A stretch of DNA of 64,000 bases from Oryctolagus cuniculus (Eukaryota; Chordata; Mammalia; Lagomorpha; Leporidae): positions 28,650,484 to 28,714,483 of the forward strand of contig NC_091432.1 of NCBI RefSeq assembly GCF_964237555.1, written 5' to 3'. The notes under the pieces were generated by a model. It saw only the letters and a program-made list of their open reading frames with translations. It made no database searches and had not been told where the DNA came from. The position numbers and the translations under genes were made by a program. Positions 46,818 through 58,330 of this stretch are shown piece by piece (within the stretch, counting starts at the first letter, position 1; each line of letters starts with the position of its first letter).

Positions 46818-46893
46818 TCTCCCTCTCTCCCTCTCTCCCTCCCCCCTCCCTTTCACCATCATCCCTTCCCTCCCTCCCTCCCCCTAGTACATA
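46571..46893 (+). mobile_element. Old CSINE, sense, with long CT/CCCT tract
   Basis: Weak body ('gtctggccattaaaacaatagttag', 'ctagcttcctactaatgg') followed by (CT)n and (CCCTCT)n from about 46778 to 46880. Eroded flanks 'ataatcaaccatcctga' and 'ataatcaaacattcatga' support a retroposed insertion. Confidence 0.72.
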
Positions 46894-47339
46894 ATCAAAC
46901 ATTCATGATAAAAATGTTTTTAAAAACTTTAGCAAATTCAGACTAGAGGAGAAGTTTCTCAGCCTTATAAAAGGCTCTTCAAAACAAAACCTAATAGCTA
47001 ACATTGCACAAAATGGTATCCCAAATAAGTTTGCAATCAAGGCGAAGATGTCTCTTTTCATTCCTCCTTTCAAAAAATAATGCTATAAATCATAGCTAAA
47101 GCATTAAGGCAACAGAAATAAAGAAAAGATGCATGCTATGTTTGCAGGTGACATGACTCTCTATGTACCACATCTGAAAGAATCAATAACAACAATAAAA
47201 TATCCTTCTGGAACTAGTATGCAATTATAGCAAGATTACAGGACAGTTAATATACAAAATCATTTACTTTCTTAAATGCAAACAACGAACACATGAAAAT
47301 TTGTATTGAAAAAAAAAATACAACAAAGGATTTTTAGAG

Positions 47340-47650
47340 CAGCCCGCATTTATTTTCTCCTGTTTTCTGTGGGCCATGCATTCAGTTGTGGCTTATCTGG
47401 GTCCTCTGTTTTCAGATTATCTACGAAAGCTGCATTCAAAATGTGAGGCAGGATTTGGGTCTCATCTGAAAACACAACGAGGGAAGGATTTATTTCTAAG
47501 TTCATGTGGTTGGTTGTTAGACTTAAGTTCAATCAGTGCTGTTGAATTATAGACCTAAATGCCTACTGGGCCATTAGCCTGGGGACACGTCAGTTCCCTG
47601 TCACATGGACTTCTCCATAGGACACCTTACAAAGTCATAGCTTTCTTCTT
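47340..47650. repeat. Possible ancient interspersed repeat (unclassified)
   Basis: 'catttattttctcctgttttctg', 'gtggcttatctgggtcctctg' and 'cacatggacttctccatagg' have the look of an old mammalian repeat. Family not named. Confidence 0.35.
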
Positions 47651-47655
47651 TATTT

Positions 47656-47996
47656 TTTAAGGATTTGTTTATTTCAAATTCAGAATGATAGAGAGGAGAA
47701 ATCAAGAAAAAGAGAGAGAGAGAGAGAGTGAGTGAGTTTTCATCCACTGGCTTATTCCCCAATTAGCCACAAAAACCATGTATAGAATAGTCTGAAGCCA
47801 GAAGCCAGAAATTACATCCTGGTCTCCTATGAGATAGAAGGGGCCAAGCACTTGGGTCATCTTCTGCTGCCTTCCCAGGTCCATCAATAGGAAGCTGGAT
47901 TGAAGGCAGAGTATCCCAGGCTTGAACAGAGACTTCACTATGGAATGCTGGTGTTGCAAGCCCTGGATTAACATGTCATGCCACAATGCCTGCTCT
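47656..47996 (-). mobile_element. Old CSINE, antisense
   Basis: GA repeat at 47709-47729, 'ccactggcttattccccaattagcc', 'ccttcccaggtccatcaataggaagc' and a 5' end near 'atgccacaatgcctgc'. Confidence 0.83.
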
Positions 47997-48480
47997 GACG
48001 TAACAGTTTTCTTTGGTAGCATAAACAAGTTGTTATGGGATAATGAAGGTGATGTTTCTTGTCACATTGAAGAATTTCCACATGGAGAGAGACAGTGAGC
48101 AAAGCAAGATTTACTGAATGTGAAAAACTTCCTGCTACTTCAGTCAGGATGGGGGTGGTCTCCATGAGAGATGACCCTAAGAAGCCTGGCTTCTTTTATG
48201 CACAAAAGTGGCTACCTATCAGGGTAGGAGCATAACAGCTATCAAGAAATCAGAGGGCTAGAATAACAACCAATCAGAGACAGGGATAAAGCCCTTCAGA
48301 GGCAGGAATAAAAACCCATCACAGGGCTGGAATCTTTAATCCTATCTGGCCTGCTCTCCCTTTCTCCTGGGAAGTCAACTCTGACAAGCCATCCCAGCTG
48401 CATTTTTCTGGGGATTCAAATGAAGCTATAGGTCCCTGCATCACAGTTCAAATCTGCCTTCTGTCCACTCACTCTAGCAC
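47997..48480. repeat. Possible LTR-like remnant (uncertain)
   Basis: 'gagcaaagcaagatttactgaatgtg', 'cttcttttatgcacaaaagtggc' and 'aacaaccaatcagagacagg' recall the antisense of an endogenous-retrovirus LTR, including a CCAAT-like box. No viral coding sequence is visible nearby. Low confidence. Confidence 0.3.
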
Positions 48481-48654
48481 TGGTACTATTGCTTAATGTA
48501 GACCTCAAGCGTGCCCCTCCATGTAAATTTTCCTGGGAAAACAGATCTATAACAACACGTTACTACACTTGCAACTTGGAAGAATTTGTTAATTTAAGAA
48601 TCCTAAACAGGCTGTTTACAATAGTGATGATGAAAATATTTAGTGATATTCTAC

Positions 48655-48830
48655 GAAACAGTTTTGTACATATGCTCTGCTATTTATTCCTCCCTTCAAT
48701 TTTGTGAAATACAATTATCATTATTCACACTTCTCAACTAAAGAAACAATTTTAAGGGAGTTTAAGTAACTTACATGGGGATCACGGCAAAAAAGTGGCT
48801 TGAAATTAGATGTGAACACGTTATTCACAT
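48655..48830 (-). repeat. MIR SINE, antisense
   Basis: 'aattatcattattcacacttctcaac', 'gagtttaagtaacttacatgggg' and 'aaaaagtggcttgaaattagatgtg' are the antisense MIR core in order. Confidence 0.75.
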
Positions 48831-49724
48831 ATGAAGTGATGATTTCACTAGTTTAACTCTTAAAAACATGCTATTTCCTAGCTTTTGAGGAAGCTTTATT
48901 ATGGAGGTGCTGCCCACAATGAGGAACAGAGATTCTGCAGTAAGAAACCTTTGAGGAGATACTAGCAAAAAGTTTGAATCCTGACAGTAGTGTTGACACC
49001 TACTGAAATTAAATGAGTACAGGTATCATTCCTCTGGTCTTTCAAATTGGCTTTGGAAAAAACCCATATGATTTAGGATAATATCACAAGATCATGATCA
49101 ACAGCTGCAGGCAGTAACATATTGATGATGCATGATAAATCAGGCTTCCAGAGACAAAAGGCTTGACATTTCGGAAGAGCTTCTGAATGCTTCCCAGTAA
49201 CTATCTATTAGAGTAGACTAAAAAGTTTACACACACTTGCATTATCTTCCAATTCAAATTCCCCATGAACTTTTTGAAATACCTTCATAATCCAAAGTGG
49301 GGGTGAGAATAGGGAAAATAAGAGAACAGGAAGCAAAGAAAGAATGAAATGGACCAGGAGGTGCAGGAAAGTTTTACAGGAGCAAATGTCTTTTGTAACA
49401 AGAAGTACATAGACTACTGCAATCATATTTATGCTAATTATAAGGTCAATCACAAGATTGACAGCATGAATTGAAATGTCTAACGAAATCACTCTATTAT
49501 TACTCAAGGAGTTTGGATTGAAGTTTTGTTTCTATGGGTCTAATAAAAGGCCTTCGTTACTGGGATGAGAAAAATGCCTTGTTTGGCTATTTTTATTCTT
49601 CACTTATATTTAGTATTCTGGAAGGAGCAGTGTAAAAAGAGTAAGAAGATCTGTTATAAATTGTCCTGGATCTAATTTTGAAAATTTGAATAAGCAAAAT
49701 ACTCAGAAAACAACAGGGCTACAT
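48831..49724. other. Mostly non-repeat DNA
   Basis: Apart from the mariner-like fragment at 49205-49292, nothing is recognised. A 99-codon minus frame at 49208-49507 overlaps that fragment and is probably chance. Confidence 0.4.
49205..49292. mobile_element. Partial mariner-like MITE
   Basis: 'actaaaaagtttacac' on the left and 'ccatgaactttttgaaataccttcata' on the right resemble the ends of the element at 38581-38722; the middle is shortened. Confidence 0.45.
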
Positions 49725-50515
49725 GCAGGAGGGTACTTTACACCTATTTGAATGGCGAGTATCAAAAGCAAAATTCAAAAGGTAGCAAATGCGGATGAGG
49801 ATGTGGAGAAATAGGAACAATTGTATATTGCTGGTGCAAGTGTGTGTAAGTACAATCATTACAGAACATCATATGGATATTCCCTTAAAATTAAAAGTAG
49901 AACACCAAATGATCCAGTAATTCCACTTCTAGGTATCTACCCAAAAGATTGCAATTAGTATAAGTCTATGAGATGTTTTCATGCCGGTACACTCATTGCA
50001 AAGTTGCTCAAGGCCACTAAATTATGGAATCAATTTAAGTACCCATCAGTAAAGGAATGCATCAAGAAAATGTGTTGTATACACAATATAATATTATCCA
50101 GCCTTAAAAATGGGAATAAATTATGTTGTCTGAAACAGCATGGATAGAAATAGAGGACATAACACTACATAGAATAAGTCAAACACACAAAGACAAATAC
50201 TTAATGTTTTTAAACTCAGAAGCATATAGTAAGATTATGGTTATCAGAAGATGTGGGATGGGGAGAAAATTATCAAATGACTCAAAGCCTTAGTAGGAAA
50301 GGAGTAATGAGTTATTTGAGATCTGTTGCAAAGAGAGGTGAATTTAGCTAGTAGTTGAGAAAATGTATTTTAATGTTGCTGGGAGAGTGGATCTCAGTTG
50401 TTCTCATCATGGGAAAATTTAAATATCTGAGGTAATGGAAGAAGTGGTTGGCTTGATTCATTCATTCTACCTTGTATTTAAAAATCATAAGATTTTGTAC
50501 CCTATACATATATAG
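49725..50515 (+). mobile_element. Old sense L1 3' end
   Basis: ORF2 C-terminal remnants ('gtagcaaatgcggatgaggatgtgg', 'ccaaatgatccagtaattcc', 'gcaattagtataagtc') followed by an L1M-type 3' UTR. It shares a layout with 22644-24500. Many stops. Confidence 0.75.
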
Positions 50516-50529
50516 CACTAGTTCATTTC

Positions 50530-50955
50530 TCAATGCTACTACACACTATCAAAAGCTAGATACATTTTAAAGAAAAAAAAAAGCCATTTAGCTCAGTTTG
50601 GGGAGGTGAAAGTTTAAACAGCATGGCAACCTGCCTTGATGAGGGCACCCCTGGATGCATGACACCATGGTAGTTGGTATCTTGGTGGAGTGTGTGTAGG
50701 AGAGAAGTCACATGAAGAAACAGGAAGCATAGGAGTCGGAAAGGCCCAGTCTTGCACTTTCATACAAACCCCTTCACGAGAACTCACCAGAGTCTGATGA
50801 GAACTACATTAATTCCTGCTGAGGGCAGCACCTGCAGCACTCTAAGCTTCATCTCTTAAAGATTCTATCATCTCTTAGTACCACCACAATGGGGGGACCA
50901 AGTTTCCACCACATAAATCCTTAGGGGACAAACCACATCTAAACCATAGCTGTAC
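50530..50955 (+). repeat. Ancient mammalian repeat (unclassified)
   Basis: 'gttcatttctcaatgctactac', 'accccttcacgagaactcacc' and the end 'aagtttccaccacataaatcc...aaaccatagc' resemble the family noted at 19439-20137. Confidence 0.45.
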
Positions 50956-51764
50956 AGCTATAAATTGTCACCATATAATTAAAAAAAAAGAATTAAGAGG
51001 ACCATTCCCTGACCTTTTTTTGCAAGAGAATTCCTCAACTTTATGGCTTAAATTGCCATTTTATGAAACCTCCAGAACACTTGAAAGCCTCACTGCACTT
51101 TTGATTTTGATGATATTTTTAAAATAAACATTTTAATGATCTTGGAGTCTGTTCTGCAACTCAAAAAGAACAATTATTTGTCCTTATAGTGGGTAAAGAG
51201 TGACTAAAAGAAAGCTGATTAACTTTCCCTAGGGAATAAAATTATGACATTTTAGAACTAGAAATCTCTTTATGAAACACCTATACATACATATTGTGAT
51301 CAAATTGAAAGGTAAGCATGAAATATCTTGTTTATCTGTTACAACTGCAAGTCTTGCCTTCAGTCATTGTCATGTGTCTGAAGGGAAATGTTCATGCTGT
51401 GATACAAAGCCTAAGTTATAATATTAATAATGCAGCAAACCATGGTTTCTCATTCAATAAACAAAGTGATCACATCATAAATTTATGAGAAGAAAGGGAA
51501 ATGCACTACTTTGTAATGGCCTCCCTGTCTAATTACTACTTTGTTATAGAGCTTAGAAATTAGCACAGAGATAGGTCACACCTCAAAGCAGATATATTAT
51601 GTTCTACCAATTATTTCTCATACAGATATAAATATCAAAATAGCTTTATCATGCTCTGAAAATTGTAAAGACTATAACTTATGTTTTATGTATACCACAA
51701 AGTAAGGCTTATTTTATAAATTTATTATTTTCATTTCTCTGACATGAGTGAGAGACATCTATGT
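50956..51764. other. AT-rich non-repeat DNA
   Basis: No family or exon recognised in about 800 bases. Confidence 0.45.
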
Positions 51765-51895
51765 CAACTCATTTATTAATGAAATATGTATTCAACACTG
51801 TGTGCAAAGCACTGAACTAATTATTATGCAGAATGCAAAAATGAACAAAATTTCATTCTGCACTTAAGAAAACTTAGACTATAGTTCACTGATTT
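51765..51895 (-). repeat. L2-like fragment, antisense
   Basis: 'atgtattcaacactgtgtgcaaagcactgaac' and 'gcacttaagaaaacttagactatag' follow the antisense L2 3' end pattern. Short. Confidence 0.5.
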
Positions 51896-51904
51896 ACTAA
51901 AACA

Positions 51905-52262
51905 TCTTCAGGGCAGTTGTTTAGCTAAGCAGTCAAGTTGCAACTTAAGACTCTCACATCCCACATTGGAGTACCTGGGCTGTATATTGGGTTTGAGGTC
52001 CTAATACAGTTCCTTGCAGGGAGAGGCAGGACTTATGACTGCAGTAAGAAGATGCTTGTCACCCACATGAGAGACCTCAATTGACTTTCCAGCTCCTGGC
52101 TTTGGCCCCAAGGCAGCTTTGGCATTTAAGGAGTGAACCAGCAGATGGGAGTGTTTGTCCTCTCTTTCTCTCTTCCTCTCTCTTTCTCTCATTCCCTTCC
52201 TCCCTCCCTGCTTTCAAATAAATAGATAAATAAATAAATAAATAAATCTTTTGAAAAAGAAA
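51905..52262 (+). mobile_element. CSINE, sense, diverged
   Basis: 'tttagctaagcagtcaag', 'ccagctcctggctttggcc' and 'gagtgaaccagcagatgg', then a TC-rich tract at 52158-52210 and an (AAAT)n tail at 52217-52248. Confidence 0.87.
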
Positions 52263-52264
52263 GA

Positions 52265-52491
52265 GGCTCAAGACAGACTCTTTTCCCCTTCCATTAATTG
52301 AGGACATAGCAAAGCAGCACCATTTATGAACCAGAAAGTTGACCCTCCCCAGATAATGAATCTACCAGTGCTTTCATCTTGGAATTCTGAACTTCCAAAA
52401 CTGTGATAAACAAATTTCTGTTGTTTATAAGCCATTCAATTTATAGTGTTTTATTACAGCAGCCTGAACAGACTCCTACAGGCACTAGATT
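52265..52491 (+). mobile_element. MaLR (MLT1/MST-type) LTR, 3' part
   Basis: 'gaggacatagcaaagcagcacc', 'acttccaaaactgtgataaacaaatttctg', 'gtttataagccattcaatttatag' and 'cagcagcctgaacagactc' are characteristic of MaLR LTR 3' ends. No internal sequence follows. Confidence 0.78.
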
Positions 52492-52631
52492 ACTTAATAC
52501 CATTTGACTTAAATATAATTATATCCAAACCAACACAGCATAGCTACTATCTCAGTCACATCATTATGAATGAGATCTGAAAAATTAATCAGCAGCTAAA
52601 ATGTACCACAAGTGTCCTACTTTATTAGTTT

Positions 52632-52960
52632 TTAAAGATTATTTATTTGAAAGGCATAGTCACAGAGTTGGGGGTGGGGTGAGAAAGAGACCAAGAAACC
52701 TTCCATCCACTGACCCACTCTCTAAATGCCCAAAATAGCCAGGGCTGGTCCAGGCCAACGCCAAGGGTAGGAACTTCATTCAGGTCTCCCATGTGGGTTA
52801 CAGGGACTCGGGCATTTGGGACATCATCTGCTGTCTCTCAGGCACTCTAGCAGGAAGCTGGATCAGAAGTAGTGAGTAGATGGAACCGGAACTAAGCACT
52901 CCAACATGGGATATGGGTGACCCAAGTGGCAGTTTAGCCCAATGTAACACAACATTCATC
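52632..52960 (-). mobile_element. Old CSINE, antisense
   Basis: 'aaagattatttatttgaaaggc' tail side, 'ccaggtctcccatgtggg'-like central block, 5' end near 'acacaacattcatccc'. CT tract is reduced to a few bases. Confidence 0.83.
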
Positions 52961-54137
52961 CCATCACAAGCATTTTACACCACCAATTCAAATAACAACT
53001 AAAAAAACACCCAAAGGCCACCTTAATTTATTATTCTTTGAAAGTATATATTTGATATCAAATGATAATCAATTGGGATAGCTACACCAACTCTGAAAAG
53101 GAGACCTATTCTAAAACGTAAGTTTTAGAAAATATGCACGCTCACGAGGAGGCCTGTGTGAGGTGCAAAGCTCCAATTACCATATAGTACAATCTAGCCT
53201 GCATTGATTTTTTTTATACCTCTCCCAGTCTGCACACATAGCATTTTTGTAATCTAATTGGCATGGAAGGTAGAATAAACTATGCACAACAAATTGGGTG
53301 TGAAACAATGTTCATTTAGATCATCCTCATTCCACAAAAGTGCTGTTTGAAAGTCTTTTGAAAACACCTGGGGATTTGAACGTTTTTAGAATTGACTTTG
53401 ATGCAGTCTCTTGGCTGACATCTTTGGGAATTGTTCAGGTATGATTTGATGCTTTTCCTTAAAACGTTTCTCTTATGAATGTGCCTCTTCGATATCCAAG
53501 GAGCAGGGCATTACAATCAAGGCTGCACAAGAAGATGATGAATTAGTCTTTTTTGCAAACGGAGGTCATTCAAACCATCTCATTAAACTTGAATAAAATT
53601 ACAGTGGGAGATGAGCAGATGCTCTGAAGTAAAACTTATGTTCAGTATATTTCATTTATCCAGAAACGCAGCAGAAAGAAACGTGGTTTGCTAGATGACC
53701 AATAGTCAGGCCCATATAATGTTACATGTTATTGTTTAAAAAAAGGAATGCTATTTAGGAAGAGCTTGTATACTCCTTATGCTCTGAATGAATTTGTTTT
53801 TCCTCCTCAGGTTCCCAGAGCACTAATTACTAATTTCAGTTATTTATTTCAAATTTTGTTGCTTGATTCTTTTCCTTAAAGACCTTCAATCTCCTTAAGG
53901 AGCTGTCAGAGTTACCTTCTTATATGTCATTCCCTCATCTGTTATAATGGACAGATGGAGGGGTAGAAGGAATTGAGGAAATAAACAAAACGAAAAAAGA
54001 AAAAAATTGGAGGTTTTTTTGAAAACTAAGTTTTAACTCATCTGATTTGATAATAAAAATATTTAGTTCACAAAAGAATTTACTATATTTTTTTGATAAA
54101 CTTGCCTGCTCATGGCAATGACTTTGGGGTACTTATT
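52961..54137. other. Longest repeat-poor stretch on the right side; candidate conserved noncoding
   Basis: Almost 1.2 kb without a recognised repeat, moderate GC, no splice-framed exon. 'tttttgtaatctaattggcatgg' and 'ccatctcattaaacttgaat' lie in a part (53150-53700) that looks evenly complex. Function is unknown. Confidence 0.4.
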
Positions 54138-54151
54138 AAAATAAAATGTAT

Positions 54152-54492
54152 GGGCCGGCGCCGTGGCTCACTAGGCTAATCCTCCGCCTTGCAGCGCCGG
54201 CACACCAGGTTCTAGTCCCGGTCGGGGCGCCAGATTCTGTCCTGGTTGCCCCTCTTCCAGGCCAGCTCTCTGCTGTGGCCAGGGAGTGCAGTGGAGGATG
54301 GCCCAAGCGCTTGGGCCCTGCACCCCATGGGAGACCAGGATAAGTACCTGGCTCCTGCCATCGGATCAGTGCGGTGCACTGGCCGCAGCGCACCGGCCGC
54401 AGCGGCCATTGGAGTGTGAACCAATGGCAAAGGAAGACCTTTCTCTCTGTCTCTTTCTCTCTCATTGTCCACTCTGCCTGTCAAAAAAATAA
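54152..54492 (+). mobile_element. Young CSINE, sense, inserted at the head of an older CSINE
   Basis: B-box at 54208-54218, CpG-rich core at 54376-54405, CT tract and short A tail. 'aaaataaaatgtat' is duplicated at 54138-54151 and 54493-54506, and the older SINE begins right after. Confidence 0.95.
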
Positions 54493-54506
54493 AAAATAAA
54501 ATGTAT

Positions 54507-54870
54507 GGGGCCAGGATTGTGGTACAACAGGTTAAGCCATCACTTGCAACACTGGCATCCCATATCCCAGCAATGGTTGGAGTTCTCGCTTCTCCACTTC
54601 TGATGCAGGTTGCTGTCAGTGTGCCTGGGAAAGCTGTGGAAGATGGTCCAAGTACTTGGGCCCCTGCACCCACATGGGAGACCTGGGTGGTATTTATTCC
54701 TGGTTCCTGACTTCAGCCTGGCTCAGCCCTGGCTATTGCAGGCATTTAGCGAGTGAACCAGTAGATGGTAGTATTTCTCTCTCTGTCTCTCTCTCCCTGT
54801 CTCTGTCTCTTTCTCTCTATCTTCATCTCTCTGTCTCTATCTCTACCTCTCTGTCTCACTGTATCTCTTC
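54507..54870 (+). mobile_element. Older CSINE, sense, with long CT-rich end
   Basis: 'ggggccaggattgtggtacaacaggttaagcc' start, 'gcctgggaaagctgtggaagatgg', then an expanded TCTC/TGTCTC tract at 54775-54870. Confidence 0.88.
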
Positions 54871-54871
54871 C

Positions 54872-54913
54872 TGTGTGTGTGTGCGTGTGTGTATGTGTGT
54901 GTGTCTATGTGTG
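54872..54913 (+). repeat. (GT)n microsatellite following the CSINE
   Basis: Imperfect GT repeat with GC and AT interruptions; replaces the A tail of the SINE. Confidence 0.92.
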
Positions 54914-55094
54914 AGAGAGACCTACCAATTAAGCAACAATTTTTACCTACAAAATAATTTCCATTATATAGAATCATATTATTGTATCTCTCATGTTTAT
55001 AAAAGAAGAAAATTTTTTTACCCTTTCTATGTTTTAGGATCAAAGATATTGCCTAGCTTCTCCTAGGCCATACACAAAATGAAGTTCAAGACAG

Positions 55095-55315
55095 AATACT
55101 TCAAAGACTATATGAGGGCTAGAGGTAGGAGCTAGGACCACAATCTAGGTCTCCCAAAAGGGTACAGGGGCATAATCACATCAGCCATCACTGCTGCCTC
55201 CCAGTGTCAATTTTAGCAGGAATCTGGCAACAGAATCTAGAACTGGATGTTGGAACTGGGCACTCCAGTGTGGTATGCGGGCATCTTAAATGTCAGATTA
55301 AAAGTCTGTTCCCAA
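55095..55315 (-). mobile_element. Old truncated CSINE, antisense
   Basis: 'aatctaggtctcccaaaagggtacaggggc', 'catcactgctgcctcccag' and 'ggaactgggcactccagtgtgg' are C-repeat blocks; the tail side is missing. Confidence 0.7.
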
Positions 55316-55849
55316 GTCTTACTATTTTAGTGTACTCTAAGAACTTCAGTTGACAACATATACATTTTTACCAAAGAATGCCTTGGCTGTAATCTGCTCT
55401 GTAACTGTAGTATATTAGATCAGAATTGTCTAAGCATCAATAGTTCATGAAAGCAACCTTCACCCATTTATTAGTAGGAACTGATAGGTAAATACTCAAG
55501 TTTTCTCATTCTTCTAATTGGATATTCTTAAACACATATTTTACAGTGGTTCATAGAGTTTGTTGGTAGAATCAAGTCCTAGTTGCTAATGATACGTATA
55601 TGTATAGTAATTCACACTTTGCTTGCCAACTTTACTTCCCCTTTTACTTCCTCACTTTTTTTCAATTGTTTATAGATTTATCTTCCAAAATAAATCAGGT
55701 GCGCTTGAATCTTTGTCACAGGGCTTGTCTTTGGGATAAAAATACAAACATATTCCAAACTGAAATCTCATATTCCAGCCAATGAAGTCACTTCTCCATT
55801 GTATCTAATACATGTGTATAATTTGCACTTCAAATTTTACACGTAAAAG
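55316..55849. other. AT-rich non-repeat DNA
   Basis: Nothing recognised. Confidence 0.45.
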
Positions 55850-56190
55850 ATTGAACTCCTGATTTTCCATCTCCTGTGAACGTCTGTTGTCTAGCCTTCA
55901 TCCTTTCAGTAGGTGGCAATTTCATCGTTGCAGCTGCAAATCTTCCAATCTCTAAATTGATGTTGATTCATCTCTATTTCTTATAGCTTGAAAGCACCTT
56001 CTCTTATTAAGCATGCTCCAGAATTTGTAACAGTACATTTCACCTTGTTTAATGCTACAAAATACACTTATACGTACTGTCCCACCCTACTAGAATGTAA
56101 ACTCCATGAACATTGATTATATCACTATCACATTCCTTGGACATGCCTTTGCCTTCTATAGCTTCAGGGTACAGCTTATTACCAACAATT
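55850..56190 (+). repeat. L2 LINE 3' region, sense
   Basis: 'ctagccttcatcctttcag', 'gtggcaatttcatcg' and 'ccaccctactagaatgtaaactccatgaac' follow L2 order; decayed. Confidence 0.58.
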
Positions 56191-57164
56191 GATTTCTGTT
56201 TGAGGAATCTCAGATACATTTAATTTTTCAGAAATATGTATGTATATATTTTTACATAAATGTGATCTTGAAGTAAAATTGAAGATAAAAAATTAATAAT
56301 CATGCTGGCTGATATTTGTAATTGACACTAGATACATAGAGAAAATTTTATGGTAGCTGATCCCAAAACAAAACAAATATATGTGCCTACACACATATAT
56401 GTATGCATAGAGACAACTGAGTATATATTCTTGATGAAAATCTTTGTTTTATTAAGTTAGAAATTATGAGTAGCTGGGCAATAACTGTAAAAATCTCAAG
56501 TTCCAATATGAAAGAGGAGATTATCAAGGTCATATTTTGAATTTTCAAATGAGGAATTCTTGAAAAAATTTTGGCTACTTCTCACAAGCATGTAGGTCTA
56601 TATTTCTGTTCACACTGTGGAAATATATGAAGTGTCAAATTGATATCATGTTTGCTTAATTGTTTTGCATGGTGGTTATTTTATTTTCAAGGACTACTAT
56701 TGCTTGATTTGCTATTAGGAAAATATTTTATAATAGATTGGCAAGTTAGTGTAATCAAAACAAAATTAAGGTGCTGTGTGCATAAAAAAAAAGTAAGGTG
56801 TACTCAAATAAAACTTAGTTAAGATAAATAAGGTGGTAAAGTTTGTAGCTGACTATGTTTTATGCTTTGTGTTCAAATCAATGGCCCCTTTGCCCTCCTA
56901 GGGCTCTCTATTTTTTTAAATCAATGCTTCATGTGTAGAAGTCACCTGTAACCATCTTTTCTAACTGCTCAATCAAACTCGGGTTTTTCTCTACAAGATT
57001 CCAAACAGTTGTATCCCGTTCCCTTTGACAGCTCTTCTAGTGACCCAAGAATGTACTTTTCTTAAACCATAAAGAGTTATGATTAAAGGAATGTGCACTT
57101 TGCTTGCACCAGAACTGTTTATTAATTATTTACATAGGTCATCATGAACTTCAGATGCCTGTGG
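56191..57164. other. AT-rich non-repeat DNA
   Basis: Very AT-rich around 56220-56460; no family or gene recognised. Confidence 0.45.
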
Positions 57165-57330
57165 GAAAAGCAAAAACCTACCTCACTGGTTGCAAAATCA
57201 ACCTCTTAAACCTCCCTTTTCTCAACTGTAAAATGAAGGCAAATTGTTCCATATAGAATCTTAGGAAGGATGCAATATTTGTGATGTAAGTTTGACCCAC
57301 AGAAGATATTCTTATTACTAATCTCTTTCA
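57165..57330 (+). repeat. MIR SINE fragment, sense
   Basis: 'cctcttaaacctcccttttctcaactgtaaaatgaagg' is the MIR core and 3' half. The 5' part is not visible. Confidence 0.65.
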
Positions 57331-57984
57331 CAGCTCTACTTGTATGATTGAAAATATATTACTTTTAATTATTTAATAAGTATTAGATGTCAGGCTGCTT
57401 GTTAGAAGTTATTTCCTATTTCAGAAAACCGTTTGTCTTTCCTAAACAATTGTTGAGTTTCTGCTTCCCATTGGCTGTATAACTTACCACTGTTCTGAAT
57501 CTCCTTGAACTATCAAAACCTGTAAACATTTGAAATTCCATCAGTAGCAAGTGTATTTCTCCCATGGTCGCTATATTTGTTTCTCTGCATTTAACTGTAC
57601 TCTTTTTGCTGCTGCTTTGAGTCAACCTCTCAAAAACTTTCTAGAACTGTTGGGATATAATAAATAACATAAAAATGTAAAGAATCATTACTTCATACTC
57701 AAAATGATTATTTAAACCTGGTTGGGATGCAACTTATTTTGCATTATCCTAAACAAAGCTTTTTCACTTAGAGTAAGAGAGGAAATATCATGAGACAGAT
57801 TATTTACCTTATAAGCTTTCACACTCTTTCAAAGCATTTCATATCTAAGCCACAAATATTTGACTAAAGCAGAAAATTTAAAAACAAAAAACACATACTT
57901 GATAATACTGTTGTATTACTAAAAATAGTTAAAATACTGTTTGCATAAGGTTTCATAATATTTACCTTTATAAATTTGTTATTC
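57331..57984. other. AT-rich non-repeat DNA
   Basis: Nothing recognised. Confidence 0.45.
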
Positions 57985-58330
57985 ATTTGTTTAAGTTATA
58001 CAAGTTTCATGTGTATTATTCAAGTTCCATATACTTCATATATTCAGACTTAAGAACATAGTGACACTTCCCCCCCACCCTTCCTGCTGCCCATGTTCCA
58101 AGCCTACCTCCGCCTCCCTCTCACATTCCTACTCTTAATATTTATAATTCTCTATTCTCAGTTTATTTAATGTTTGCATAGTTAACCCTGCACTAAGTTA
58201 AAAGAGTTCGACAAATAGTATGATGGGGGGGGGGGCACTTTCTCTACACCTTCAGGGAAATATGGTTCTGTTGCACACACTAGATATCATTTTCACAGTT
58301 TTATATTATGCAGTTTAGTTTGTGTAACAC
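57985..58330 (-). mobile_element. Old L1 3' end, antisense
   Basis: 'acttcatatattcagacttaag', the C-rich 'cttcccccccacccttcc' and 'gttaaccctgcactaag' parallel the old L1 3' end at 9345-9560. A G12 run lies near 58225. Right boundary uncertain. Confidence 0.6.

Larger units (their letters stand above)
45095..47330 (+). mobile_element. Old sense L1 ORF2 region hosting a younger L1 and a CSINE
   Basis: Three colinear ORF2 pieces: upstream of RT (45095-45412), RT start (46357-46570) and RT palm (46894-47330). Near 47150 the catalytic-loop equivalent reads FAGD instead of FADD, so the first loop aspartate has become glycine. Many other stops and indels. Insertions: L1 3' UTR at 45413-46356 and a CSINE at 46571-46893. 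Confidence 0.72.

Noticed and set aside
47997..48480. Endogenous retrovirus provirus
   Set aside because: Only an LTR-like stretch is suggested; no gag, pol or env coding sequence, primer-binding site or paired LTR is visible.
54656..55066. 136-codon frame with Ser/Leu/Val/Cys-rich repeats
   Set aside because: It lies in the CSINE CT tract and the GT microsatellite.
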